Assembly (NCBI RefSeq): GCF_029227915.1
Contig: NC_079888.1
Location: 20,068,001 to 20,132,000 of the forward strand
Direction: 5' to 3'
Length of the DNA stretch: 64,000 nucleotides
Source: Hydractinia symbiolongicarpus
Taxonomy: Eukaryota > Cnidaria > Hydrozoa > Anthoathecata > Hydractiniidae
In this document: one piece after another, positions 38,595 through 51,310 of the stretch
Numbering within the stretch: position 1 is the first letter of the stretch
How the letters are laid out: every line of letters starts with the position of its first letter
The notes under the pieces: model-generated
Told to the model about the DNA's origin: nothing
Database searches by the model: none
What the model saw: the letters and a program-made list of their open reading frames with translations, nothing else
Made by a program: the position numbers and the translations under genes

Positions 38595-39300
38595 TGGTAG
38601 CGCTTCATTTAAGAATTATGATAAAAAAAGTCATTTTTTTATTGTGGGACCAATCCTAGCCATTATCCTGCGCTGAGGAAATAGCGACAGTTTCAAAAAC
38701 TACATTTCATTGACTTTCTAACGGTGTCAGTCCGTTTGAGTTTCAACGGTTGTGTCACATATTCGTACCAACATGTATTTAGCGATATTTTTTTGATATT
38801 ACTAGGTTGCATCGCTTTTAACAATGAAACGATTGACTGTGGGACTTAATTGAACTAACTTTGGACTGTGACCTGATAAATGTGATAAATGCGACAATTG
38901 AACTCCAAGAAATAACATTCTTCTTAATTTGACGTGATTGCCGGAACTCAGTGATTACACTGGGCGCTGTGGTAGCGCTTCATTTAGGAGTTTAGATAAA
39001 TAAGTCATTTTTTTACTGTGGGACCAATCCTATCCGTTATCGCGCGCTGAAGAAATAACGACAGTTTCAAAAACTTTATTTCATTGACTTTCTAACGGTG
39101 TCAGTCCGTTTGAGTTTCAACGGTTGTGTCACATATTCGTACCAACATGTATTTAGCGATATTTTTTTGATATTACTAGGTTGCATCGCTTTTAACAATG
39201 AAACGTTGACTGTGGGACTTAATTGAACTAACTTTGGACTGTGACCTGATAAATGTGATAAATGAGACAATTGGACTCCAAGAAATAACATTCTTGTTAA
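38595..39300. repeat. ~1,497-bp 4-mer higher-order repeat, partial copy 3
   Basis: Two monomers of the same register, with ACTTTATTTCATTG at about 39074, 1,496 bp after its partner. The GGTTTTGTCAC change is absent and TAACGACAG appears. The array then passes into broken monomers. Confidence 0.8.
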
Positions 39301-40550
39301 TTTGACGTGATTGCCGGAACTCAGCGATTACACTGGGCACTGTGGTAGCGCTTCATTTAAGAATTATGATAAAAAAAGTCATTTTTTTATTGTGGGACCA
39401 ATCCTAGCCATTATCGCGCGCTGAAGAAATAGCAACAGTTTCAAAAACTACATTTCATTGACTTTCTAACGGTGTCAGTCCGTTTGAGTTTCAACGGTTG
39501 TGTCACATATTCGTACCAACATGTATTTAGCGATATTTTTTGATATTACTAGGTTGCATCGCTTTTAACAATGAAACGTTGACTGTGGGACTTAATTGAA
39601 CTAACTTTGGACTGAGACCTGATAAATATTTAGCGATATTTTTTTGATATTACTAGGTTGCATCGCTTTTAACAATGAAACGTTGACTGTGGGACTTAAT
39701 TGAACTAACTTTGGACTGTGACCTGATAAATGTGATAAATGAGACAATTGGACTCCAAGAAATAACATTCTTGTTAATTTGACGTGATTGCCGGAACTCA
39801 GCGATTACACTGGGCACTGTGGTAGCGCTTCATTTAAGAATTATGATAAAAAAAGTCATTTTTTTATTGTGGGACCAATCCTAGCCATTATCGCGCGCTG
39901 AAGAAATAGCAACAGTTTCAAAAACTACATTTCATTGACTTTCTAACGGTGTCAGTCCGTTTGAGTTTCAACGGTTGTGTCACATATTCGTACCAACATG
40001 TATTTAGCGATATTTTTTGATATTACTAGGTTGCATCGCTTTTAACAATGAAACGTTGACTGTGGGACTTAATTGAACTAACTTTGGACTGAGACCTGAT
40101 AAATAAGACAATTGGACTCCAAGAAATAACTTTCTTGTTAATTTGACGTGATTGCCGGAACTCAGCGATTACACTGGGCTCTGTGGTAGCGCTTCATTTA
40201 AGAATTATAATAAAAAAAGTCATTTTTTTATTGTGGGACCAATCCTAGCCATTATCGCGCGCTGAGGAAATAGCAACAGTTTCAAAAACTACATTTCATT
40301 GACTTTCTAACGGTGTCAGTCCGTTTGAGTTTCAACGGTTGTGTCACATATTCGTACCAACATGTATTTAGCGATATTTTTTGATATTACTAGGTTGCAT
40401 CGCTTTTAACAATGAAACGTTGACTGTGGGACTTAATTGAACTAACTTTGGACTGAGACCTGATAAATAAGACAATTGGACTCCAAGAAATAACTTTCTT
40501 GTTAATTTGACGTGATTGCCGGAACTCAGCGATTACACAGGGCTCTGTGG
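39301..40550. repeat. Irregular zone with short and contracted monomers
   Basis: The landmark GAATTATGATAAAAAAAG occurs at 39361 and 39838, 477 bp apart instead of 374 or 747. At about 39620-39633 CCTGATAAATA runs straight into TTTAGCGAT, so about 270 bp of a monomer are missing, with a TA overlap at the joint. Two further monomers (40098-40106 and 40462-40470) have a single GATAAATAA where others have two 9-bp units. The variants TAGCAACAG and GGACTGAGACC are shared through the zone, so its members are close relatives. Confidence 0.87.
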
Positions 40551-42165
40551 TAGCGCTTCAATTGAGAATTAAGATAAAAAAGTCATTTTTTTATTGCGGG
40601 ACCAATCCTAGCCATTATCTCGCGCTGAAGAAATAGCGGCAGTTTCAAAAACTACATTTCATTGACTTTCTAACGGTGTCAGTCCGTTTGAATTTCAACG
40701 GTTGTGTCACATATTCGTACCAACATGTATTTAGCGATATTTTTTTGATATTACTAGGTTGCATCGCTTTTAACAATTAAACGATTGACTGTGGGACTTA
40801 ATTGAACTAACTTTGGACTGTGACCTGATAAATGTGATAAATGCGACAATTGGACTCCAAGAAATAACATTCTTCTTAATTTGACGTGATTGCCGGAACT
40901 CAGTGATTACACTGGGCGCTGTGGTAGCGCTTCATTTAGGAGTTTAGATAAATAAGTCATTTTTTACTGTGGGACCAATCCTATCCGTTATCGCGCGCTG
41001 AAGAAATAGCGACAGTTTCAAAAACTACATTTCATTGACTTTCTAACGGTGTCAGTCCGTTTGAGTTTCAACAGTTGTGTCACATATTCGTACCAACATG
41101 TATTTAGCGATATTTTTTTGATATTACTAGGTTGCATCGCTTTTTACAATGAAACGTTGACTGTGGGACTTAATTGAACTAACTTTGGACTGTGACCTGA
41201 TAAATGTGATAAATGAGACAATTGGAATCCAAGAAATAACATTCTTGTTAATTTGACGTGATTGCCGGAACTCAGCGATTACACTGGGCACTGTGGTAGC
41301 GCTTCATTTAAGAATTATGATAAAAAAAGTCATTTTTTTATTGTGGGACCAATCCTAGCCATTATCGCGCGCTGAGGAAATAGCGACAGTTTCAAAAACT
41401 ACATTTCATTGACTTTCTAACGGTGTCAGTCCGTTTGAATTTCAACGGTTGTGTCACATATTCGTACCAACATGTATTTAGCGATATTTTTTTGATATTA
41501 CAAGGTTGCATCGCTTTTAACAATGAAACGTTGCCTGTGGGACTTAATTGAACTAACTTTGGACTGTGACCTGATAAATGTGATAAATAAGACAATTGGA
41601 CTCCAAGAAATAACATTCTTGTTAATTTGACGTGATTGCCGGAACTCAGCGATTACACTGGGCACTGTGGTAGCGCTTCATTTAAAAATTAAGCTAAAAA
41701 AGTCATTTTTTTACTGTGGGACCTATCCTAGCCGTTAGCGCGTTGACGAAAAAGCGACAGTTTTAAAAACTACATTTCATTGACTTTCTAACGGTGTCAG
41801 TCCGTTTGAGTTACAACGGTTGGGTCATATATTCGCACCAACATGTATTTAGCAATATTTTCCTGATATTACTAGGTTGCATCGCTTTTAACAGTGAAAC
41901 AATTGACTGTGGGATTTAATTGAACTAATTTTGGAGTGTGACCTGATAAATGTGATAAATGAGACAATTGGACTCCAAGAAATAACATTCTTCTTAATTT
42001 GACGTGATTGCCGGAACTCAGCGATTACACTGGGCGCTGTGGTAGCGCTTCATTTAAAAATTTAGATAAATAAGTCATTCTTTACTGTGGGAACAATCCT
42101 ATCCGTTACCGCGCGCTGAAGAAATAGCGATAGTTTCAAAAACTACATTTCATTGACTTTTAACG
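40551..42165. repeat. Mixed monomers before the 7-mer
   Basis: About four monomers of several classes. One near 41680-41790 carries GGGACCTATCC with the shortened GCGCGTTGACGAAAAAG form (GTTAGCGCGTTGACG), repeated near 51770-51860 at an offset of about 10,079 bp (27 monomers). The preceding monomer (TTGCCTGTGGG, ATAAATAAGAC) also matches 51471-51695 closely, so about 0.5 kb is shared between these places. Confidence 0.68.
41320..41341. other. A-tract/T-tract dyad (representative)
   Basis: ATAAAAAAA, GTCA, TTTTTTTAT: a perfect 9-bp inverted repeat around a 4-base centre. It is present, with length changes in the A and T runs, in most right-domain monomers and in many left ones. Phased A-tracts can curve DNA or exclude nucleosomes, and minor-groove AT-binding proteins favour such sites. 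That is general knowledge, not shown here. Confidence 0.75.
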
Positions 42166-44779
42166 GTGTCACTCCGTTTGAGTTACAACGGTTGGGTCAC
42201 ATATTCGTACCAACATGTATTTAGCGATATTTTTCTGATATTACTAGGTTGCATCTCTTTTAACTATGAAACGATTCACTGTGGGACTTAATTGAGCTAA
42301 CTTTGGGATGTCACCTGATAAATGTGATAAAGGAGACAATGGGATTCCAAGAAAAAACATTCTTGTTAATTTGACGTGATTGCCGGAACTCAACGATTAC
42401 ACTGGGCACTGTGGTAGCGCTTCATTTAAAAATTAACCTAAAAAAAGTCATTTTTTTACTGTGGGACCTATCCTAGCCGTTAGCGCGCGTTGAAGAAAAA
42501 GCGACAGTTTCAAAAACTACATTTCATTGACTCTCTAACGGTGTCAGTCCGTTGGAGTTACAACGGTTGGGTCACATATTCGTACCAACATGTATTTAGC
42601 GATATTTTTCTGATGTTACTAGGTTGCATCGCTTTTAACAATGAAACGTTGACTGTGGGACTTAATTGAGCTAACTTTGGACTGTCACCTGATAAATGTG
42701 ATAAAAGAGACAACTGGACTCCAAGAAATAACATTCTTGTTAATTTGACATGATTGCCGGAACTCAGCGATTACACTGGGCACTGTGGTAGAGCTTCATT
42801 TAAGAATTATGATAAAAAAGTCATTTTTTTATTGTGGGACCAATCCTAGCCATTATCGCGCGCTGAGGAAATAGCGACAGTTTCAAAAACTACATTTCAT
42901 TGACTTTCTAACGGTGTCAGTCCGTTTGAGTCTCAACGGTTGTGTCACATATTCGTACCAACATGTATTTAGCGATATTTTTTTGATATTACTAGGTTGC
43001 ATCGCCTTTAACAATAAAACGTTGACTGTGGGACTTATTTGAACTAACTTTGGACTGTGACCTGATAAATGTGATAAATGAGACAATTGGACTCCAAGAA
43101 ATAACATTCTTCTTAATTTGACGTGATTGCCGGAATTCAGCGATTACACTGGGCTCTGTGGTAGCGCTTCAATTAAGAATTAAGATAAAAAAGTCATTTT
43201 TTTATTGCGGGACCAATCCTAGCCATTATCTCGCGCTGAAAAAATAGCAACAGTTTCAAAAACTACATTTCATTGACTTTCTAACGGTGTCAGTCCGTTT
43301 GAGTTTCAACGGTTGTGTCACATATTCGTACCAACATGTATTTAGCGATATTTTTTTGATATTACTAGGTTGCATCGCTTTTACCAATAAAACGATTGAC
43401 TGTGGGACTTAATTGAACTAACTTTGGACTGTGACCTGATAAATGTGATAAATGCGACAATTGGACTCCAAGAAATAACATTCTTCTTAATTTGACGTGA
43501 TTGCCGGAACTCAGTGATTACACTGCGCGCTGTGGTAGCGCTTCATTTAGGAGTTTAGATAAATAAGTCATTTTTTACTGTGGGACCAATCCTATCCGTT
43601 ATCGCGCGCTAAAGAAATAGCGACAGTTTCAAAAACTACATTTCATTGACTTTCTAACGGTGTCAGTCCGTTTGAGTTTCAACAGTTGTGTCACATATTC
43701 ATACCAACATGTATTTAGCGATATTTTTTGATATTACTAGGTTGCATCGCTTTTTACAATGAAACGTTGACTGTGGGACTTAATTGAACTAACTTTGGAC
43801 TGTGACCTGATAAATGTGATAAATGAGACAATTGGACTCCAAGAAATAACATTCTTGTTAATTTGACGTGATTGCCGGAACTCAGCGATTACACTGGGCA
43901 CTGTGGTAGCGCTTCATTTAAGAATTATGATAAAAAAAGTCATTTTTTCATTGTGGGACCAATCCTAGCCATTATCGCGCGCTGAGGAAATAGCGACAGT
44001 TTCAAAAACTACATTTCATTGACTTTCTAACGGTGTCAGTCCGTTTGAGTTACAACGGTTGGGTCACATATTCGTACCAACATGTATTTAGCGATATTTT
44101 CCTGATATTACTAGGTTGCATCTCTTTTAACTATGAAACGATTCACTGTGGGACTTAATTGAGCTAACTTTGGGATGTCACCTGATAAATGTGATAAAGG
44201 AGACAATGGGATTCCAAGAAAAAACATTCTTGTTAATTTGACGTGATTGCCGGAACTCAGCGATTACACTGGGCACTGTGGTAGCGTTTCATTTAAAAAT
44301 TAAGCTGAAAAAAGTCATTTTTTTACTGTGGGACCTATCCTAGCCGTTAGCGCGCGTTGAAGAAAAAGCGACAGTTTCAAAAACTACATTTCATTGACTC
44401 TCTAACGGTGTCAGTCCGTTGGAGTTACAACGGTTGGGTCACATATTCGTACCAACATGTATTTAGCGATATTTTTCTGATGTTACTAGGTTGCATCGCT
44501 TTTAACAATGAAACGTTGACTGTGGGACTTAATTGAGCTAACTTTGGACTGTCACCTGATAAATGTGATAAAAGAGACAATTGGACTCCAAGAAATAACA
44601 TTCTTGTTAATTTGACATGATTGCCGGAACTCAGCGATTCACTGGGCGCTGTGGTAGAGCTTCATTTAAGAATTATGATAAAAAAGTCATTTTTTTATTG
44701 TGGGACCAATCCTAGCCATTATCGCGCGCTGAGGAAATAGCGACAGTTTCAAAAACTACATTTCATTGCCTTTCTGACG
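42166..44779. repeat. 2,614-bp 7-mer higher-order repeat, copy 1
   Basis: Shared markers at an offset of 2,614 bp include GTGTCACTCCG at 42166/44780, GAGTCTCAACGG near 42928/45542, GGGACTTATTTG near 43031/45645, TTTTACCAATAAAACG near 43380/45994, CATACCAACATG near 43700/46314 and TTTTTTCATTGTGGG near 43944/46558. Seven monomers of about 373.4 bp. The first two monomers recur again within this unit in altered form (GGGATGTCACC near 42306 and 44172). Confidence 0.88.
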
Positions 44780-47373
44780 GTGTCACTCCGTTTGAGTTAC
44801 AACGGTTGGGTCACATATTCGTACCAACATGTATTTAGCGATATTTTTCTGATATTACTAGGTTGCATCTCTTTTAACTATGAAACGATTCACTGTGGGA
44901 CTTAATTGAGCTAACTTTGGGATGTCACCTGATAAATGTGATAAAGGAGACAATGGGATTCCAAGAAAAAACATTCTTGTTAATTTGACGTGATTGCCGG
45001 AACTCAACGATTACACTGGGCACTGTGGTAGCGCTTCATTTAAAAATTAACCTAAAAAAAGTCATTTTTTTACTGTGGGACCTATCCTAGCCGTTAGCGC
45101 GCGTTGAAGAAAAAGCGACAGTTTCAAAAACTACATTTCATTGACTCTCTAACGGTGTCAGTCCGTTGGAGTTACAACGGTTGGGTCACATATTCGTACC
45201 AACATGTATTTAGCGATATTTTTCTGATGTTACTAGGTTGCATCGCTTTTAACAATGAAACGTTGACTGTGGGACTTAATTGAGCTAACTTTGGACTGTC
45301 ACCTGATAAATGTGATAAAAGAGACAACTGGACTCCAAGAAATAACATTCTTGTTAATTTGACATGATTGCCGGAACTCAGCGATTACACTGGGCACTGT
45401 GGTAGAGCTTCATTTAAGAATTATGATAAAAAAGTCATTTTTTTATTGTGGGACCAATCCTAGCCATTATCGCGCGCTGAGGAAATAGCGACAGTTTCAA
45501 AAACTACATTTCATTGACTTTCTAACGGTGTCAGTCCGTTTGAGTCTCAACGGTTGTGTCACATATTCGTACCAACATGTATTTAGCGATATTTTTTTGA
45601 TATTACTAGGTTGCATCGCCTTTAACAATAAAACGTTGACTGTGGGACTTATTTGAACTAACTTTGGACTGTGACCTGATAAATGTGATAAATGAGACAA
45701 TTGGACTCCAAGAAATAACATTCTTCTTAATTTGACGTGATTGCCGGAATTCAGCGATTACACTGGGCTCTGTGGTAGCGCTTCAATTAAGAATTAAGAT
45801 AAAAAAGTCATTTTTTTATTGCGGGACCAATCCTAGCCATTATCTCGCGCTGAAAAAATAGCAACAGTTTCAAAAACTACATTTCATTGACTTTCTAACG
45901 GTGTCAGTCCGTTTGAGTTTCAACGGTTGTGTCACATATTCGTACCAACATGTATTTAGCGATATTTTTTTGATATTACTAGGTTGCATCGCTTTTACCA
46001 ATAAAACGATTGACTGTGGGACTTAATTGAACTAACTTTGGACTGTGACCTGATAAATGTGATAAATGCGACAATTGGACTCCAAGAAATAACATTCTTC
46101 TTAATTTGACGTGATTGCCGGAACTCAGTGATTACACTGCGCGCTGTGGTAGCGCTTCATTTAGGAGTTTAGATAAATAAGTCATTTTTTACTGTGGGAC
46201 CAATCCTATCCGTTATCGCGCGCTAAAGAAATAGCGACAGTTTCAAAAACTACATTTCATTGACTTTCTAACGGTGTCAGTCCGTTTGAGTTTCAACAGT
46301 TGTGTCACATATTCATACCAACATGTATTTAGCGATATTTTTTGATATTACTAGGTTGCATCGCTTTTTACAATGAAACGTTGACTGTGGGACTTAATTG
46401 AACTAACTTTGGACTGTGACCTGATAAATGTGATAAATGAGACAATTGGACTCCAAGAAATAACATTCTTGTTAATTTGACGTGATTGCCGGAACTCAGC
46501 GATTACACTGGGCACTGTGGTAGCGCTTCATTTAAGAATTATGATAAAAAAAGTCATTTTTTCATTGTGGGACCAATCCTAGCCATTATCGCGCGCTGAG
46601 GAAATAGCGACAGTTTCAAAAACTACATTTCATTGACTTTCTAACGGTGTCAGTCCGTTTGAGTTACAACGGTTGGGTCACATATTCGTACCAACATGTA
46701 TTTAGCGATATTTTCCTGATATTACTAGGTTGCATCTCTTTTAACTATGAAACGATTCACTGTGGGACTTAATTGAGCTAACTTTGGGATGTCACCTGAT
46801 AAATGTGATAAAGGAGACAATGGGATTCCAAGAAAAAACATTCTTGTTAATTTGACGTGATTGCCGGAACTCAGCGATTACACTGGGCACTGTGGTAGCG
46901 TTTCATTTAAAAATTAAGCTGAAAAAAGTCATTTTTTTACTGTGGGACCTATCCTAGCCGTTAGCGCGCGTTGAAGAAAAAGCGACAGTTTCAAAAACTA
47001 CATTTCATTGACTCTCTAACGGTGTCAGTCCGTTGGAGTTACAACGGTTGGGTCACATATTCGTACCAACATGTATTTAGCGATATTTTTCTGATGTTAC
47101 TAGGTTGCATCGCTTTTAACAATGAAACGTTGACTGTGGGACTTAATTGAGCTAACTTTGGACTGTCACCTGATAAATGTGATAAAAGAGACAATTGGAC
47201 TCCAAGAAATAACATTCTTGTTAATTTGACATGATTGCCGGAACTCAGCGATTCACTGGGCGCTGTGGTAGAGCTTCATTTAAGAATTATGATAAAAAAG
47301 TCATTTTTTTATTGTGGGACCAATCCTAGCCATTATCGCGCGCTGAGGAAATAGCGACAGTTTCAAAAACTAC
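44780..47373. repeat. 2,614-bp 7-mer higher-order repeat, copy 2
   Basis: This is a near-exact repeat of 42166-44759. Private or shifted changes are few, for example GATTCACTGGGCGCTG (two bases missing) near 44637 and 47251 in both. It ends near 47373, where the next monomer restarts at the third monomer of the unit. Confidence 0.88.
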
Positions 47374-48319
47374 ATTTCATTGACTTTCTAACGGTGTCAG
47401 TCCGTTTGAGTCTCAACGGTTGTGTCACATATTCGTACCAACATGTATTTAGCGATATTTTTTTGATATTACTAGGTTGCATCGCCTTTAACAATAAAAC
47501 GTTGACTGTGGGACTTATTTGAACTAACTTTGGACTGTGACCTGATAAATGTGATAAATGAGACAATTGGACTCCAAGAAATAACATTCTTCTTAATTTG
47601 ACGTGATTGCCGGAATTCAGCGATTACACTGGGCTCTGTGGTAGCGCTTCAATTAAGAATTAAGATAAAAAAGTCATTTTTTTATTGCGGGACCAATCCT
47701 AGCCATTATCTCGCGCTGAAAAAATAGCAACAGTTTCAAAAACTACATTTCATTGACTTTCTAACGGTGTCAGTCCGTTTGAGTTTCAACGGTTGTGTCA
47801 CATATTCGTACCAACATGTATTTAGCGATATTTTTTTGATATTACTAGGTTGCATCGCTTTTACCAATAAAACGATTGACTGTGGGACTTAATTGAACTA
47901 ACTTTGGACTGTGACCTGATAAATGTGATAAATGCGACAATTGGACTCCAAGAAATAACATTCTTCTTAATTTGACGTGATTGCCGGAACTCAGTGATTA
48001 CACTGCGCGCTGTGGTAGCGCTTCATTTAGGAGTTTAGATAAAAAAGTCATTTTTTACTGTGGGACCAATCCTATCCGTTATCGCGCGCTGAAGAAATAG
48101 CGACAGTTTCAAAAACTACATTTCATGGACTTTCTAACGGTGTCAGTCCGTTTGAATTTCAACAGTTGTGTCACATATTCGTACCAACATGTATTTAGCG
48201 ATATTTTTTTGATATTACTAGGTTGCACCGCTTTTAACAATGAAACGTTGACTGTGGGACTTAATTGAACTAACTTTGGACTGTGACCTGATAAATGTGA
48301 TAAATGAGACAATTGGACT
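47374..48319. repeat. Third copy joined two monomers out of phase
   Basis: 47363-48040 matches 45497-46174 at offset 1,866 bp (5 monomers), not 2,614, so two monomers were skipped at the join. From about 48040 the monomer changes to AAAAAAGTC with GAATTTCAACAGTTG and GCACCGC, the start of the next block. Confidence 0.82.
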
Positions 48320-49815
48320 CCAAGAAATAACATTCTTGTTAATTTGACGTGATTGCCGGAACTCAGCGATTACACTGGGCACTGTGGTAGCGCTTCATTT
48401 AAGAATTATGCTAAAAAAAGTCATTTTTTTATTGTGGGACCAATCCTAGCCATTATCGCGCGCTGAGGAAATAGCGACAGTTTCAAAAACTACATTTCAT
48501 TGACTTTCTAACGGTGTCAGTTCGTTTGAGTTTCAACGGTTGTGTCACATATTCGTACCAACATGTATTTAGCGATATTTTTTGATATTACTAGGTTGCA
48601 TCGCTTTTAACAATGAAACGTTGACTGTGGGACTTAATTGAACTAACTTTGGACTGTGACCTGATAAATGTGATAAATGAGACAATTGGACTCCAAGAAA
48701 AAACATTCTTCTTAATTTGACATGATTGCCGAAACTCAGCGATTACACTTGGCTCTGTGGTAGCGCTTCATTTAAGAATTATGATAAAAAAAGTCATTTT
48801 TTTATTGTGGGACCAATCCTAGCCATTATTGCGCGCTGAGGAAATAGCGACAGTTTCAAAAACTAAATTTCATTGCCTTTCTGACGGTGTCAGTCCGTTT
48901 GAATTTCAAAGGTTGTGTCACATATTCGTACCAACATGTATTTAGCGATATTTTTTTGATATTACCAGGTTGCATCGCTTTTAACAATGAAGCGTTGCCT
49001 GTGGGACTTAATTGAACTAACTTTGGACTGTGACCTGATAAATGTAATAAATAAGACAATTGGATTCCAAGAAAAAACATTCTTGTTAATTTGACGTGAT
49101 TGCGGAACTCAGCGATTACACTGGGCACTGTGGTAGCGCTTCATTTAAAAATTAAGCTAAAAAAAGTCATTTTTTTACTGTGGGACCTATCCTAGCCGTT
49201 AGCGCGCGTTGAAGAAAAAGGGACAGTTTCAAAAACTACATTTCATTGACTCTCTAACGGTGTCAGTCCGTTGGAGTTACAACAGTTGGGTCACATATTC
49301 GTACCAACATGTATTTAGCGATATTTTTCCGATGTTACTAGGTTGCATCGCTTTTAAAAATGAAACGTTGACTGTGGGACTTAATTGAGCTAACTTTGGA
49401 CTGTCACCTGATAAATGTGATAAAAGAGACAATAGGACTCCAAGAAATAACATTCTTCTTAATTTGACATGATTGCCGGAACTCAGCGATTACACTGGGC
49501 ACTGTGGTAGAGCTTCATTTAAGAATTATGATAAAAAAAAGTCATTTTTTTATTGTGGGACCAATCCTAGCCATTATCGCGCGCTGAGGAAATAGCGACA
49601 GTTTCAAAAACTACATTTCATTGACTTTCTAACGGTGTCAGTCCGTTTGAGTTTCAACGGTTGTGTCACATATTCGTAGCAACATGTACTTAGCGATATT
49701 TTTTTGATATTACTAGGTTGCATCGCTTTTAACAATAAAACGTTGACTGTGGGACTTAATTGAACTAACTTTGGACTTTGACCTGATAAATGTGATAAAT
49801 GAGACAATTGGACTC
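48320..49815. repeat. 1,495-bp 4-mer higher-order repeat, copy 1
   Basis: Four monomers. Markers recurring 1,495 bp later are CAGTTCGTTTGAG (about 48518), CTTGGCTCTG (about 48749), GAATTTCAAAGG (about 48900), AATGAAGCGTTGCC (about 48987), GAAAAAGGGACAG (about 49212) and TTCGTAGCAACATGTACTTAG (about 49672). By eye the two copies differ at only a few sites, such as ATGCTAAAAA against ATGATAAAAA and AAATGAGAC against AAATAAGAC. Confidence 0.9.
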
Positions 49816-51310
49816 CAAGAAATAACATTCTTGTTAATTTGACGTGATTGCCGGAACTCAGCGATTACACTGGGCACTGTGGTAGCGCTTCATTTAAGAA
49901 TTATGATAAAAAAAGTCATTTTTTTATTGTGGGACCAATCCTAGCCATTATCGCGCGCTGAGGAAATAGCGACAGTTTCAAAAACTACATTTCATTGACT
50001 TTCTAACGGTGTCAGTTCGTTTGAGTTTCAACGGTTGTGTCACATATTCGTACCAACATGTATTTAGCGATATTTTTTGATATTACTAGGTTGCATCGCT
50101 TTTAACAATGAAACGTTGACTGTGGGACTTAATTGAACTAACTTTGGACTGTGACCTGATAAATGTGATAAATAAGACAATTGGACTCCAAGAAAAAACA
50201 TTCTTCTTAATTTGACATGATTGCCGAAACTCAGCGATTACACTTGGCTCTGTGGTAGCGCTTCATTTAAGAATTATGATAAAAAAAGTCATTTTTTTAT
50301 TGTGGGACCAATCCTAGCCATTATTGCGCGCTGAGGAAATAGCGACAGTTTCAAAAACTAAATTTCATTGCCTTTCTGACGGTGTCAGTCCGTTTGAATT
50401 TCAAAGGTTGTGTCACATATTCGTACCAACATGTATTTAGCGATATTTTTTTGATATTACCAGGTTGCATCGCTTTTAACAATGAAGCGTTGCCTGTGGG
50501 ACTTAATTGAACTAACTTTGGACTGTGACCTGATAAATGTAATAAATAAGACAATTGGATTCCAAGAAAAAACATTCTTGTTAATTTGACGTGATTGCGG
50601 AACTCAGCGATTACACTGGGCACTGTGGTAGCGCTTCATTTAAAAATTAAGCTAAAAAAAGTCATTTTTTTACTGTGGGACCTATCCTAGCCGTTAGCGC
50701 GCGTTGAAGAAAAAGGGACAGTTTCAAAAACTACATTTCATTGACTCTCTAACGGTGTCAGTCCGTTGGAGTTACAACAGTTGGGTCACATATTCGTACC
50801 AACATGTATTTAGCGATATTTTTCCGATGTTACTAGGTTGCATCGCTTTTAAAAATGAAACGTTGACTGTGGGACTTAATTGAGCTAACTTTGGACTGTC
50901 ACCTGATAAATGTGATAAAAGAGACAATAGGACTCCAAGAAATAACATTCTTCTTAATTTGACATGATTGCCGGAACTCAGCGATTACACTGGGCACTGT
51001 GGTAGAGCTTCATTTAAGAATTATGATAAAAAAAAGTCATTTTTTTATTGTGGGACCAATCCTAGCCATTATCGCGCGCTGAGGAAATAGCGACAGTTTC
51101 AAAAACTACATTTCATTGACTTTCTAACGGTGTCAGTCCGTTTGAGTTTCAACGGTTGTGTCACATATTCGTAGCAACATGTACTTAGCGATATTTTTTT
51201 GATATTACTAGGTTGCATCGCTTTTAACAATAAAACGTTGACTGTGGGACTTAATTGAACTAACTTTGGACTTTGACCTGATAAATGTGATAAATGAGAC
51301 AATTGGACTC
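49816..51310. repeat. 1,495-bp 4-mer higher-order repeat, copy 2
   Basis: Nearly identical to the preceding unit, with all the same rare markers. At its right end AACATTCTTCTTAATTT and a TTTAGGAGTTTAG monomer replace the expected AACATTCTTGTTAATTT continuation. Confidence 0.9.

Noticed and set aside
41287-41304. GCGCT-GTGGT-AGCGC hairpin at the monomer start
   Set aside because: The 5-bp stem forms only in monomers reading GGGCGCTG, for example near 35224, 35970 and 37470. Most classes read GGCACTG, GGCTCTG or GGCCGCTG and pair poorly, so it is not a general feature.
41299-41341. Intrinsic terminator or promoter in the A-tract/T-tract segment
   Set aside because: The stem is entirely A/T, it recurs in every monomer, and no gene lies next to it. 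There is no basis for a transcriptional role from sequence alone.
41461-41477. CENP-B box candidate at TTCGTACCAACATGTA
   Set aside because: It fits only the first half of the box core (TTCG, four bases, A). The required CGGG half reads ATGT, and no monomer I read restores it on either strand.
48856-49128. Recurrent minus-strand reading frames of 71-90 codons (MLFLGVQLSH... type), in about 35 places across the array
   Set aside because: They are the same stretch of the monomer read in reverse. Most of the ~171 monomers have the frame broken by substitutions or indels, third positions are not preferentially variable by eye, and there is no known domain. They are chance frames that recur because the DNA repeats.
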